Source: Bacteroidales bacterium
GTDB taxonomy: Bacteria; Bacteroidota; Bacteroidia; Bacteroidales; UBA932
Direction: 5' to 3'
DNA: 64,000 bases
NCBI GenBank assembly: GCA_017962235.1
Contig: JAGCVS010000021.1
Coordinates: 19,291-83,290 of the forward strand
Position numbers and translations under genes: made by a program. This document shows positions 53,901 to 60,446 of the stretch, in pieces (the stretch's first letter is position 1; each line of letters opens with the position of its first letter). The notes beneath the pieces were generated by a model. It was given only the letters and a program-made list of their open reading frames with translations. It did not search any database and was not told the DNA's origin.

Positions 53901-55412
53901 GAACGCTTCACCATATTCTACACGTGCAACTTTGAGCCCGATTTTGACTTTGACTGCGACTGGATATCCGTATCCTTAAGCAGCGTGTCAGTGTCGTTTG
54001 ATGTAGAGGCCAACACCACCGGCGTGGCCCGCACCGCCACTGCAATCCTCAGCGGTAACGCCTGGGGCCTGTCAGAGACGATTACCATCTCTCAGGAGGC
54101 CAATCCGGTGCTGGAGATTGATACCACAGATATTGCTGCAGAAAGCGACGGCGGCGACTTCTACGTGAACGTGGAGTGCAACGGCACCCCGCGCGCCGCA
54201 ACCCTGGTGGACTGGGCCCGCTGCGAGGCCACGGACCAGCCGGGCGTGTTCTGCGTGCACGTCGATGCCAACAGTTCACCTCGCGACCGCGCCTGCTCAG
54301 TATTCTTCACAGGCGCCGGCCTGCAGAAGATTCTCACAGTGAATCAGAAGCTGTACCTCAACCAGAATTATTATTGCTCGCAGGACTTCTCTGCCGACCG
54401 GCAGGTGACACAGCTGCAGGCAGCCACCAAGGGGGCCGGCATCCCCATAATCCTCATGGGCGATGCGTTCAGCGACCGTCTGATAGCTGACGGCACCTAC
54501 GACGATCTTATGCGCCAATCGGCCGATTTGCTCTTTTCCCTGGAGCCGTACTCCTCCTTCCGCGACCTGTTCAACGTATATTACGTGAATGTGGTTTCGC
54601 ACAACGAGATTTATGCAAACGATTCCGCCACGGCGCTGCTCACCAAGTTCGGTGAGGGGACCGAGGTGAGCGGAGACGACCAGACGGTGCTCGCGATAGC
54701 CAATTCGGTGCTGGACGGACGCTACAGCGGCGATGCCAAGACCATGGCAAAGAACAACAAGCTGGTGGTGGTATTCATGAACGCCGAGGTTTATGCCGGC
54801 ACCACATATTACTACACCAAGTCCGACATGGAGGGCGACTGGGGTATTGGCGATGCCATTGTGTACATGCCGCTCTGCACCAGCGAAGAACAGTTTGCGC
54901 AGGTACTTGTACACGAAGCGTGCGGCCACGGATTCGGCAAGCTGGAAGACGAGTACTTCTACAAAGCCCTTGGAACCATTCCTGCTGATGCCGTCTCCAG
55001 ATACCGCGATTCCCAGCAGATGGGCTATTACCGCAATGTCGATTTCACCTCCGATCCCACACAGGTGCTGTGGGCCAAGTTCCTCAGCGACACCCGGTAT
55101 CAATACGACAACCTGGGCGTTTTTGAAGGGGCCTGCGCATACACTCTTGGGGCATACCGCTCTACAGAAGACGGCATAATGCGCCACAATACAGGAGTGT
55201 TCAACGCTCCCTCCCGCGAGGCAATTTATTACCGCATGCACAAGCTCGCCTATGGCGACAGCTGGGAATACGACTTCGAGACGTTTGTCTCTTACGATGC
55301 AGTTAACCGCGGCAGCGCCCCCTCAAGCGGCGTAGTGAACCCCGTACGACAGTTACGCAGCCGCAGTCCCGAGCCCACGCCCCTGCATCGTCCCGTGATG
55401 GTTGTCAAATAA
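50982..55412 (+). CDS. Giant lipoprotein: about 13 BACON domains plus M64 peptidase
   Basis: A 1476-residue lipoprotein (lipobox LAAGC). By my count 13 BACON-type domains of about 80-88 residues (residues ~24-1125), most ending in a short V-x-Q-x-A strand and carrying a W in the middle, lead to an M64 peptidase domain (~1130-1476) with motif HEACGHGFGKLEDEY. The last residues are RPVMVVK, similar in form to the tail of the smaller paralogue. BACON arrays are thought to bind mucin or glycans and hold an enzyme at its target. The protein would be on the cell surface. Confidence 0.88.
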   Translation: MKRSLLIAVIATVATAFLAAGCVSQEEILEVTPQDSCTISPQGGTFTVALSHNVEYQTEFTADWIHRVTTKTVERSSATFEVDKNLSGAERTCVITFTGEKSEKTVTVTQSAPTLQFSVEEVVLQAAGGESVFTVESNVPFDFAMQEQEWLSITGGSSAAGSVISYKLQAANNTAFAGREAEAVFSAADYGISKVLTIRQKGADLLSSDISELTFGPQEDTFEFDTDPTMKYTISDGVSGWITLSNVEGATNRKAITLIRNTSGTDRKAELIITGGNERRITLCQQGAKLVFSPETVLFDTEGGSQTLMVSGNVDYSAALEPGVQWCALAAEDPGVFTVSADSNAAENGRTCGIVFTNADYGLECIVEVVQAQKDAFEVSPQSIDLGPEEFTAEISIHSNVEYAVWIDCEWISAAGGADGAQRFSIAANTGARPREGHITFTGGSYSATVTIAQESAFITAPQRDIALDQSAARKSVPLLANIPVTAGCDAEWISSLIVSSDAVSFSVDDNDTGDARKAEILLYNDKFDIADTLFVTQRAVPRFELPQTAYSANPAGGPLQIEVDANIDYTYSIAGKPDWIKEIAHLVMEAAPNTSGQTRSCNIVFTTQDGEATVTIMQQSAVLQADAPLLEFPREGGELSFTLTANVGFTADGLEADWFTCTLDDNGAYVVRATGNPSRENREHTISFVNEELGLQADVLVRQLWGEYFELLTQKVNLPPAASTIDVDVRTNMDCTCSVSAEWIRKSGNYTFDVAANTSGSERRAEIDFFAGETSYTLPVVQQAPYLMLSVTESTPPSEGGRISTKVFSNIDFTLVMPDAEWITFEQASEEGEYVFTVEETDSREPRTCDILFTSEEFGMSCTMTVIQEGVTYFEVDPAQYKVGPAGGILSVIHNKCRDVQVDLESKPWIREERTMHTERRSVFSVDTNFTASSRQVALVLTGNGISADVGIIQEAAKLEVDGTSRDVSFNGERFTIFYTCNFEPDFDFDCDWISVSLSSVSVSFDVEANTTGVARTATAILSGNAWGLSETITISQEANPVLEIDTTDIAAESDGGDFYVNVECNGTPRAATLVDWARCEATDQPGVFCVHVDANSSPRDRACSVFFTGAGLQKILTVNQKLYLNQNYYCSQDFSADRQVTQLQAATKGAGIPIILMGDAFSDRLIADGTYDDLMRQSADLLFSLEPYSSFRDLFNVYYVNVVSHNEIYANDSATALLTKFGEGTEVSGDDQTVLAIANSVLDGRYSGDAKTMAKNNKLVVVFMNAEVYAGTTYYYTKSDMEGDWGIGDAIVYMPLCTSEEQFAQVLVHEACGHGFGKLEDEYFYKALGTIPADAVSRYRDSQQMGYYRNVDFTSDPTQVLWAKFLSDTRYQYDNLGVFEGACAYTLGAYRSTEDGIMRHNTGVFNAPSREAIYYRMHKLAYGDSWEYDFETFVSYDAVNRGSAPSSGVVNPVRQLRSRSPEPTPLHRPVMVVK

Positions 55413-55416
55413 TTTT

Positions 55417-55447
55417 TTTGCAGAAAGGAATTTTTTGTGTTCCTTTG
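55417..55447 (+). promoter_or_regulatory. Promoter of tRNA-Ala
   Basis: TTTG (55417-55420), a 19-nt spacer and TTCCTTTG (55440-55447) match the consensus with one mismatch in the -7 box (T for A). The tRNA 5' end is 5 nt downstream. Confidence 0.7.
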
Positions 55448-55451
55448 CAGC

Positions 55452-55525
55452 GGGGGATTAGCTCAGTTGGCTAGAGCACCTGCTTTGCAAGCAGGGGGTC
55501 AAGGGTTCGACTCCCTTATTCTCCA
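55452..55525 (+). tRNA. tRNA-Ala (TGC anticodon)
   Basis: A 74-nt cloverleaf: acceptor GGGGGAT/ATTCTCC (two G:U pairs), D-arm GCTCAGTTGGCTAGAGC, anticodon stem CCTGC/GCAGG with loop TTTGCAA (anticodon TGC), T-stem AAGGG/CCCTT and discriminator A, no CCA encoded. Its last bases form the left end of an 18-bp repeat found again at 56733-56750, showing use as an integration site. Confidence 0.95.
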
Positions 55526-55527
55526 CA
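55510..55527 (+). repeat. attL-like direct repeat at the tRNA-Ala 3' end
   Basis: ACTCCCTTATTCTCCACA, made of the 3' end of tRNA-Ala plus two bases. An exact copy lies at 56733-56750 and an exact inverted copy at 56782-56799. Confidence 0.85.
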
Positions 55528-55539
55528 GATATTTTTTCT

Positions 55540-55576
55540 AAAAACCCCTTCTAGTACATTCTGAAGGGGTTTTTTC
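55540..55576 (+). terminator. Terminator after tRNA-Ala
   Basis: AAAAACCCCTTC (55540-55551) and GAAGGGGTTTTT (55563-55574) are a perfect 12-bp stem, followed by Ts. It serves tRNA-Ala and possibly, in reverse, the convergent insert gene. Confidence 0.88.
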
Positions 55577-55648
55577 TTGTTTCTGGACTCAAAAAAATGC
55601 ACCAAGTGACCAGACTGTCCAATTTTGGTGGGTTTTGGGGAGATGTTT

Positions 55649-56491
55649 TTATTTGCCAAATATTGATAGAAGGTCTTTATTAGTAAGACCTGTCACAAGT
55701 ATGTGCTGGCAATCAAATTCTGTTTTCTTCTCTTTGGGTATTCTGTCAATAAAGGTTTGAAAATCTAATTGGCTAAGTTTTCCAGGAAATAAATCTGGTA
55801 TTACAACCAATGCTCTGTCACATTGGACCTCTTTATCATCATTATTAAATGACATTTGGGGAGTATAAGGAAGAATAAACTCACCATCTGAAATGCCCAC
55901 ATACATAGAAACAATCTCTCTTTTTAGAGAACAAAAAATGGGGCAAGAGTAGAATGCTCCTATCTGCTGTTTCTCATTCAGATACTGGCTGAAGGCTTGG
56001 TAATTCTCAGAATAATTTTGAAGTTGTGTTACAGTGACACATATGGGAAGAGTGGCACAGAAAAGAGTGACATCATCTACATACACTTTTGAAGCATTGC
56101 CAAGAAAACTCTTGTTCATGGAAATATCATATTCTTCCATATGTTCTATTTCAGATAAAGCAACCTTGGTATCTTCAACTGTTATACTATCTGATTTCCA
56201 TAAAGAAGCTATCCTTCTTGACACTTTGTAAAGCATCTGAATATCTTCTTTGGTACAAGGAAGAGGGAGTGCCAGATGAATAGTGTTCTTATTATTCTCA
56301 ACAACCTGCACACCTCTTCCAATGCAGTTCCCATCATATATAAATGTGAAACGGGATTCACTCTTATGATCTGTCATCCTCATATGCTCATCCAGATATG
56401 ATACTTTATAAGTACTATCACCAATGATGTCAGCAAGGCTCAGGCTCTTTTTGAATAATCTTGAATTGTAAATGAATACTTCTCTGGCCAT
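55649..56491 (-). CDS. Hypothetical protein of the AT-rich insert, possibly DUF4299-like
   Basis: A 280-residue soluble-looking protein with composition and codon use unlike its neighbours. It begins MAREVFIYNSRLFKKSLSLADIIG and has repeated alpha/beta stretches; segments such as IHLALPLPCTKEDIQMLYKVSRRIA recall what I remember of DUF4299 proteins, known mainly from Firmicutes, but I am not certain. No catalytic motif is seen. It is the only gene between tRNA-derived repeats, with a strong own promoter at 56509-56540, so it is probably cargo that is expressed. Confidence 0.6.
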   Translation of the reverse strand: MAREVFIYNSRLFKKSLSLADIIGDSTYKVSYLDEHMRMTDHKSESRFTFIYDGNCIGRGVQVVENNKNTIHLALPLPCTKEDIQMLYKVSRRIASLWKSDSITVEDTKVALSEIEHMEEYDISMNKSFLGNASKVYVDDVTLFCATLPICVTVTQLQNYSENYQAFSQYLNEKQQIGAFYSCPIFCSLKREIVSMYVGISDGEFILPYTPQMSFNNDDKEVQCDRALVVIPDLFPGKLSQLDFQTFIDRIPKEKKTEFDCQHILVTGLTNKDLLSIFGK

Positions 56492-56508
56492 AATAGGAAT
56501 ACTTTACA

Positions 56509-56540
56509 CAAAGATAACCACTTGTACAAAGTGCAGCAAA
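56509..56540 (-). promoter_or_regulatory. Promoter of the insert gene
   Basis: On the minus strand, TTTG (56540-56537), a 20-nt spacer and TATCTTTG (56516-56509) match the Bacteroidota consensus, 17 nt upstream of the ATG at 56491. Confidence 0.75.
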
Positions 56541-56553
56541 AAAGCTCATTTTT

Positions 56554-56589
56554 CCTGGTGCATTTTTACCCCTAAAAAGTTGCACCAGG
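56554..56589. repeat. Inverted repeat upstream of the insert gene
   Basis: CCTGGTGCA (56554-56562) and TGCACCAGG (56581-56589) are perfect 9-bp arms around an 18-nt centre that itself has TTTT/AAAA symmetry. It lies just upstream of the insert gene's promoter and could be an operator, a recombinase binding site or a terminator. Confidence 0.55.
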
Positions 56590-56732
56590 ATGAGAAAAGT
56601 ACTAAATCTTGCATAAAAACACACAAGGGAACCCTTCTGTTAATAGCTATATAAATTGCATTAACCCAGTCATTTACAATGCAATACACACTGATGCATA
56701 GTAATGAACAAGAAGGGGAAAAACTTAACTAA

Positions 56733-56750
56733 ACTCCCTTATTCTCCACA
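56733..56750 (+). repeat. attR-like direct repeat of the tRNA-Ala 3' end
   Basis: An exact 18-bp copy of 55510-55527. It is followed at once by a terminator (56754-56782), as would be expected of the original tRNA 3' end displaced by integration. Confidence 0.85.
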
Positions 56751-56753
56751 AAA

Positions 56754-56782
56754 AGCCGCCTTTAAAGGGCGGCTATTTTTTT
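56754..56782 (+). terminator. Terminator behind the right-hand repeat
   Basis: AGCCGCC (56754-56760) and GGCGGCT (56768-56774) pair, followed by ATTTTTTT. It looks like the ancestral terminator of the tRNA-Ala unit. Confidence 0.8.
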
Positions 56783-56799
56783 GTGGAGAATAAGGGAGT
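56782..56799 (-). repeat. Inverted third copy of the tRNA-Ala 3' end
   Basis: An exact reverse complement of the 18-bp repeat. With 56733-56750 it forms an inverted repeat around the terminator, enough to make a long hairpin. Confidence 0.85.
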
Positions 56800-57157
56800 C
56801 TTTCGGCCCTTCGGGCCGCGACTCCTATATCTACCCACCCCCCACACCCCCCTCCCGTGGGGATGGGGGCTTGAGGTGTCGGTGTAACCTACCAGCAATG
56901 TACGTGGCTTATACCTCCTTGGGTTCGGGACACTTTCTCCTCTTCTGCGTGTCGGTGAATCGTGTCCTACTCTTTCCTTTCTTATTCTATTTCTCTGTTT
57001 TAGAACGGTAACGGATACTGGGAGGGCCAGTCGGGGACACCTTCGTAACTGAATTCGGGGACACCCTCGCGCTTGAACCAAGGTCCGGACGGGGTTGTAG
57101 GCCAATAAAAGTTAGATTTGCAAAGCCTTTGCATTTATAATACAAAGACCTCTTAAT
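56800..57157. other. Repeat-rich non-coding region ahead of the serpin gene
   Basis: No gene is supported here. It contains a hairpin CGGCCC/GGGCCG (56804-56818), a C-run block (56834-56856, G-quadruplex pattern on the minus strand), two copies of GTGTCGGTG (56876-56884, 56949-56957) and two copies of TCGGGGACACC (57031-57041, 57055-57065), with a related TTCGGGACAC at 56924-56933. TAGATTTG (57113-57120) is a -7 candidate for the serpin gene. Confidence 0.55.
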
Positions 57158-58384
57158 ATGAAGAAGATATCTGTTTTCCTGTTGACGCTGCTTGTGGCGG
57201 TATTCTGCGTTTCGTGCGAGAAACTGGGCATAGACACAAACCCTTACAAACAACTTGAGCTGACCACCAAGTCGGCGGCACTGGCAAGCCAGAGCGGCGA
57301 TTTTGCCTTCAAATTCATAGACCGGGTAAACGATGCAACCGACGGCGATTTCTTTATCTCGCCCCTCAGCATGCAGTTCCTGCTGGGAATGGTCCTGAAC
57401 GGCGCTGACGGCCAGACAGAGAAGGAGATTTGCAGTGTCCTGGGATATGATGTTGGCGATGTGGCCGCAGTGAACGAGTACTGCCTGTCGCTGCTCAAAC
57501 AGCTGCCCGATCTGGACAAGAAAACAAAGCTGGACATAGCAAATGCGGTGGTTATGAACCAGAGATACTCTCTTCTGGACTCTTACAAGAGCGCTGTGAA
57601 GAAATCGTACGATGCAGAGCTCTTCAGTCTGGACTTCTCAGATGCCATAGGTGCCGCCAACAAAATCAACAAGTGGTGTTCGAGGAACACCAATGGACTC
57701 ATCCCCAAGATTGTAGATAAAGTAGAGGCCAACGATATAGTGTATCTGATAAATGCCCTGTACTTCAAGAGCCAGTGGGCGGAGAAATTCTCTAAGAGCA
57801 ACACCGCTTCTGAGCCTTTCACAAAGGAAGACGGTTCCCAGCGGGATGTCCAGATGATGAAGCTTAATAAAGGTTTCTCTTATCAGGAAAATGATATCAT
57901 CCGCGCCGTGCGGCTTCCTTATGGTAACGGGGCCTATGCAATGACGGTTATCCTTCCCGTAGAGGGCAAGACTCTGGATAATGTGGTGGATTACCTCACA
58001 GCAGAATCGTGGCAGTTTTTTTTACGCACCATGGTCCATTGCAGCGTGGATTTGTGGCTGCCCAAATTCGAGTCCAAATTTGAAATAAAGCTGAACGAGA
58101 TTCTCGCAGCAATGGGAATGCCCTCTGCTTTCAACGCTATGGCCAATTTCAGCGCAATGTCAGAAACTCCCATGTTCCTCAGTCTTGTACAGCAGAATGC
58201 TGTTATTAAAGTGGATGAAGAGGGTACTGAAGCTGCGGCAATATCTTTTGCTGTGGGGAAAGAAATGGCTGCAGCGCCCGGCGACCGTGTAGTCTTCCAC
58301 GCAGACCACCCCTTCCTCTACCTCATCAGCGAATCCAGCACCGGCGCCATCCTCTTTGCCGGCAAGTATACCGGACGGATATAG
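57158..58384 (+). CDS. Serpin (serine/cysteine protease inhibitor) lipoprotein
   Basis: A 408-residue serpin with a lipobox (FCVSC, Cys about 20). Residues 40-408 match the serpin fold: FFISPLSMQFLLGMVLNGADG, LINALYFKSQWAEKF, the inhibitory hinge VDEEGTEAAA and the end HADHPFLYLISESSTGAILFAGKY. The small residues of the hinge (E-G-T-E-A-A-A) indicate a true inhibitor. The P1 residue lies in the loop FAVGKEMAAAPGD but cannot be assigned with certainty. Bacteroidales serpins such as miropin of Tannerella protect against host or own proteases. Confidence 0.93.
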   Translation: MKKISVFLLTLLVAVFCVSCEKLGIDTNPYKQLELTTKSAALASQSGDFAFKFIDRVNDATDGDFFISPLSMQFLLGMVLNGADGQTEKEICSVLGYDVGDVAAVNEYCLSLLKQLPDLDKKTKLDIANAVVMNQRYSLLDSYKSAVKKSYDAELFSLDFSDAIGAANKINKWCSRNTNGLIPKIVDKVEANDIVYLINALYFKSQWAEKFSKSNTASEPFTKEDGSQRDVQMMKLNKGFSYQENDIIRAVRLPYGNGAYAMTVILPVEGKTLDNVVDYLTAESWQFFLRTMVHCSVDLWLPKFESKFEIKLNEILAAMGMPSAFNAMANFSAMSETPMFLSLVQQNAVIKVDEEGTEAAAISFAVGKEMAAAPGDRVVFHADHPFLYLISESSTGAILFAGKYTGRI

Positions 58385-58399
58385 CTGAATTAGCGGAGT

Positions 58400-58672
58400 C
58401 TATCTGTCATCATAGTGCCCATAGGCAGACAGCACATCCACCTTTACAACGGTCTCTTCTATCTCGTAGATTAGTCTGTGTTTTAGAGAGATTCGCCGAG
58501 ACCACTGTCCGATTCTACCTCCAGAAAGGGGCTCTGGTTTTCCAGTTCCAGTTCTGGGATGTTCCTGTAGTTCTACCAACATCTTTCCTGCTTTTCTGAA
58601 TGCGGCAGGTTCTGACTTCTTCAGTTTAGATAAATCCTCAAGTGCTTGAGGCGCAAATTCAAGGGTATACAT
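58400..58672 (-). CDS. yoeB: YoeB-type toxin (RelE superfamily)
   Basis: A 90-residue RelE-fold toxin with YTLEFAPQALEDLSKLKKSEP, the RISLKHRLIYEI core and the C-terminal SAYGHYDD, containing the His and Tyr used in mRNA cleavage by YoeB. It cuts mRNA in the ribosomal A site. Its start lies directly after the antitoxin's stop (TAA then ATG), giving coupled translation. Confidence 0.9.
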   Translation of the reverse strand: MYTLEFAPQALEDLSKLKKSEPAAFRKAGKMLVELQEHPRTGTGKPEPLSGGRIGQWSRRISLKHRLIYEIEETVVKVDVLSAYGHYDDR

Positions 58673-58927
58673 TTACAGATTTGCCAACAAAACATCCAAC
58701 TCCTCCTTACTCGATACAGAAGTACCTTTACCTTCTGCAATACTCTTTCGTGCTTCATCAATGCGGGCGAAGAACTCCTTCTTGCTGACAAGGCTATCAT
58801 CCTCCGTTACGGGCACAATCTTGAAACTACCCGTGCGGGACGTCAAGATTACGCTCTCCCCACCGGCAGCCAAACCAAGATACTTACTCTGGTTTGATCT
58901 GAAATCTCGTATGCTAACAACAGTCAT
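58673..58927 (-). CDS. yefM: YefM/Phd-family antitoxin
   Basis: An 84-residue antitoxin. The N-terminus (MTVVSIRDFRSNQSKYLGLAAGGESVILTSRTGSFKIVPV) is a Phd/YefM DNA-binding fold, and the C-terminal acidic/helical part (SKKEFFARIDEARKSIAEG) would wrap the toxin. ATG 58927 is chosen because it matches the family start. It is the first gene of a two-gene operon with the toxin, preceded by a promoter with a palindrome in its spacer. Confidence 0.88.
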   Translation of the reverse strand: MTVVSIRDFRSNQSKYLGLAAGGESVILTSRTGSFKIVPVTEDDSLVSKKEFFARIDEARKSIAEGKGTSVSSKEELDVLLANL

Positions 58928-58943
58928 AATGAATAACTTTTTG

Positions 58944-58975
58944 CAAATATAATGAATACCATTTTGGTATCCAAA
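58944..58975 (-). promoter_or_regulatory. YefM-YoeB promoter with operator palindrome
   Basis: On the minus strand, TTTG (58975-58972), a 20-nt spacer and TATATTTG (58951-58944). The spacer holds ATACC/GGTAT (58956-58960, 58966-58970), a 5-bp inverted repeat placed where antitoxin binding would block RNA polymerase. Confidence 0.65.
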
Positions 58976-59069
58976 TTTTATGCTATATAAACGCAAAGGA
59001 ACTAAAAAATGTGACCAAAAGTGACCGAATCTGGCTTGTGTCTCGGATGGAAATCTGACCCTTACTTGG

Positions 59070-60305
59070 TCAGAAGCCGAGCTCGCGGGCTTTGGCCATC
59101 ATCTCGGCGGTGTTCTTGGCGTCGAACTTGGCGATCAGACGCTGGCGGCGCCACTTTATGGTCTGTTCTGTGAGACATAGGCGCTGGGCTATCTCTTTGC
59201 TGGTCATGCCGGCGGAGAGCATCGGCAGGATTTCTGCCTCGCGTTCTGTGAGAACGGGCCTCTGCTGGACACCCTTTCCGCTTTGCGGAGTATTCTGAAT
59301 ATCTTCCAGAGCTTCTTCTATCGCCTCGTCCGCAGCTGCGTTCTGCCGCTTCAGTCGCAATGTGCGACGGGTGATTATCAGCAGGCACAGCAGCGCCAGA
59401 ACCAGAACTCCGAGAGCAGCTGCCAGCAGTGTCCGCTGCCTTTTCTGGGCCTTCAGCGCCTGTCCCATGATATCCAGCGTGGCAATCCGGTCACTGTATT
59501 CCTGATCTTCGTGATTTGAGTAGTATTCATCCGCCTCGCGCAGGTACTGGAGGGCTTTTGTGACCTTGCCCTGACGCATATACAGCGCGCCAAGGCCCAG
59601 TTTGGGGGATGCCACCCATAGCGAATCGCCCGCCTCCGTGGCGTAGCGGATGGAAGTCTGGTAGCACTCCACCGCCTTGCTGTCATTGCCCGCCTCTGCT
59701 TGGATATCGCCCATGTTATGCCAGAGTATGGCGCTGCTGGTTTTCCAGCCGTATCGGTCAAAGATTTCACCCGCCTTGGAATAATACTCCATCGCTTGCG
59801 GCAGGGAGTCGATTTCGTAATACAGATTGCCGATATTGCCGTAAAGGCTGGATGCCGCATCGTCTATCTTCTCCTGAGGATAGCCCTCCGGATTGTCGGG
59901 ACCTGCCTCGCCCGCCGCCATCCGCTGCAGATAGCCCAGCGCCAGCCGGTAGTAAACGATGGTGCTGTCGTATCGTTCTTTATTGTAGTGCAGCTGGCCC
60001 ATGAACTTGGCAGCCAGATACGGCTGGTAAAGCGATTCCAGCTCGTTTCCGAGGTTATACGTACGGCGGGCGGCGTACATCGCCCTGTCGGGATTAATCC
60101 GCTCATAACCGTACATCAGGTTTGAAAATGCCAGACACACATCGGCTTTTGTCTCGTATGGGGCGGTCGCCAGGCGTTCCGGCGTCCATCCGGCCACCAC
60201 ATTCTCCAGCGAATCCAGCTTTCGGTCGCGGTGGTCGTTGTATTGGGCGTGCGCTGCAGTGGCGCAAATCATCAGCAGAATCGGTAAAGACAGCAAGCGT
60301 TTCAT
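59070..60305 (-). CDS. TPR sensor-type regulator with C-terminal LuxR HTH
   Basis: A 411-residue protein: signal peptide (MKRLLSLPILLMICATAAHA), a TPR region (about residues 30-280; SSLYGNIGNLYYEIDSLPQAMEYYSKAGEIFDRYG), one membrane segment (LLAAALGVLVLALLCLLII, about 305-325) and a LuxR-type HTH at the C-terminus (LTEREAEILPMLSAGMTSKEIAQRLCLTEQTIKWRRQRL). It is expected to sense something in the periplasm and act on DNA from the inner membrane. TAACTTTG (60318-60311, minus) is a -7 candidate. ATG 60305 was chosen for the signal peptide. Confidence 0.85.
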   Translation of the reverse strand: MKRLLSLPILLMICATAAHAQYNDHRDRKLDSLENVVAGWTPERLATAPYETKADVCLAFSNLMYGYERINPDRAMYAARRTYNLGNELESLYQPYLAAKFMGQLHYNKERYDSTIVYYRLALGYLQRMAAGEAGPDNPEGYPQEKIDDAASSLYGNIGNLYYEIDSLPQAMEYYSKAGEIFDRYGWKTSSAILWHNMGDIQAEAGNDSKAVECYQTSIRYATEAGDSLWVASPKLGLGALYMRQGKVTKALQYLREADEYYSNHEDQEYSDRIATLDIMGQALKAQKRQRTLLAAALGVLVLALLCLLIITRRTLRLKRQNAAADEAIEEALEDIQNTPQSGKGVQQRPVLTEREAEILPMLSAGMTSKEIAQRLCLTEQTIKWRRQRLIAKFDAKNTAEMMAKARELGF

Positions 60306-60446
60306 ATCACCAAAGTTAGTAAAAATGGCGCCTTTGCGGCCTTTTCTGTGACGAAATTCCTGTTTCCGCCGCTCATATTTATACTTTTGTATAAGTCTGA
60401 TTTCAAATGTATTGGCGAACTTTGATTCCGAAAATGCTGTGACGGA

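Larger units (their letters stand above)
55528..56750. mobile_element. Small AT-rich insert in tRNA-Ala (integrase-less island)
   Basis: A 1.2-kb AT-rich block between two direct 18-bp copies of the tRNA-Ala 3' end. It contains a terminator (55540-55576), one gene (55649-56491, minus) with its own promoter, and an inverted repeat (56554-56589). Beyond the right repeat is a terminator that looks like the original end of the tRNA unit. No integrase is present, so it would be a remnant or a non-autonomous element moved by an integrase elsewhere. Confidence 0.65.

Noticed and set aside
50982..55412. Periodic pattern of about 250 bp considered as a DNA repeat or CRISPR-like array
   Set aside because: The periodicity is at protein level only (BACON domains); DNA copies are diverged and there are no constant repeats with spacers. 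No CRISPR array was seen in the window.
56773..57105. Minus-strand ORF in the repeat-rich region before serpin
   Set aside because: It reads through hairpins, a C-run block and repeats; the product is Arg/Gly/Pro-rich without any domain.
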